From positions 1 to 6,162 of the forward strand of contig PLSJ01000284.1 in NCBI GenBank assembly GCA_003165115.1: a DNA stretch of 6,162 nt, given 5' to 3'. The notes beneath the pieces are model-generated. The model saw nothing but the letters and a program-made list of their open reading frames with translations. It ran no database searches and was not told where the DNA came from. Positions 6,082-6,162 of the stretch are shown here, piece by piece. A program made the position numbers and the translations under genes. Source of the stretch: Syntrophaceae bacterium. GTDB lineage: Bacteria; Desulfobacterota; Syntrophorhabdia; Syntrophorhabdales; WCHB1-27. Positions within the stretch are counted from its first letter, which is position 1. Every line of letters starts with the position of its first letter.

Positions 6082-6162
6082 ATCCGCCCCCTTTTCGTAA
6101 TCCTTATCCGTCCCATGCGGGCAGCCCCGGCGGGCAATCCCTCTACTGGTGGTCCTTCCACA
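6082..6162 (-). other. Upstream flank of iorA, possible end of a preceding gene
   Basis: These 81 bases contain the iorA ribosome site (AAAAGGGGG) but no recognisable promoter. Two minus-strand frames could carry the end of a preceding gene. One ends in residues WKDHQ at a TAG at 6145-6143. The other runs open from the edge to a TGA at 6080-6078, overlapping the iorA start as ATGA. The sequence is too short to choose between them or to name a product. iorA may therefore be internal to a longer operon. Confidence 0.25.

Overview
The window reads as a stretch of chromosome from a Gram-negative anaerobe, most likely a Desulfobacterota (Deltaproteobacteria) type such as a syntrophic or aromatic-compound-degrading bacterium. 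This is inferred from three things: an oxygen-sensitive ferredoxin-dependent 2-oxoacid oxidoreductase, a TRAP transporter with an exported binding protein, and a near-perfect sigma-54 promoter. The base composition is moderately GC-rich. No gene in the window fixes the species.

Most of the window is one minus-strand block, read from the right edge leftwards: iorA (6081-4282), iorB (4269-3682), a 318-base spacer, then a TRAP transporter in the order dctQ (3363-2881), dctM (2888-1575), dctP (1501-473). iorA and iorB are 12 bases apart and form the two-subunit indolepyruvate (aryl-2-oxoacid):ferredoxin oxidoreductase. dctQ and dctM overlap by 8 bases. dctP follows after a 73-base gap that holds a small hairpin. 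A strong intrinsic terminator at 414-446, with its T-tract on the minus strand, closes the block. The iorB-dctQ spacer holds a plausible sigma-70 type promoter and, upstream of it, two copies of TTTGTGTACA, so the transporter is probably controlled separately from iorAB. No strong terminator separates the two units, so read-through is possible.

Convergent to this block at the left end is a very small plus-strand gene (213-359). It encodes a 48-residue secreted peptide whose predicted mature form is about 21 residues, 16 of them histidine. It has an ideal ribosome binding site and sits directly behind a perfect-spacing sigma-54 promoter (158-173). Two inverted repeats (69-80 and 84-95) lie at the distance usual for enhancer-binding-protein sites. 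This is the most unusual item: a periplasmic, presumably metal-binding micro-protein under sigma-54 control, which recalls the logic (not the sequence) of the zinc-responsive ZraP system.

Working model (inference): the TRAP system imports an organic acid, possibly an aromatic carboxylate or 2-oxoacid. IorAB oxidatively decarboxylates aryl pyruvates to aryl-acetyl-CoA with reduction of ferredoxin, or runs in reverse. The His-rich peptide belongs to a separate, stress- or metal-responsive unit that only shares the terminator region.
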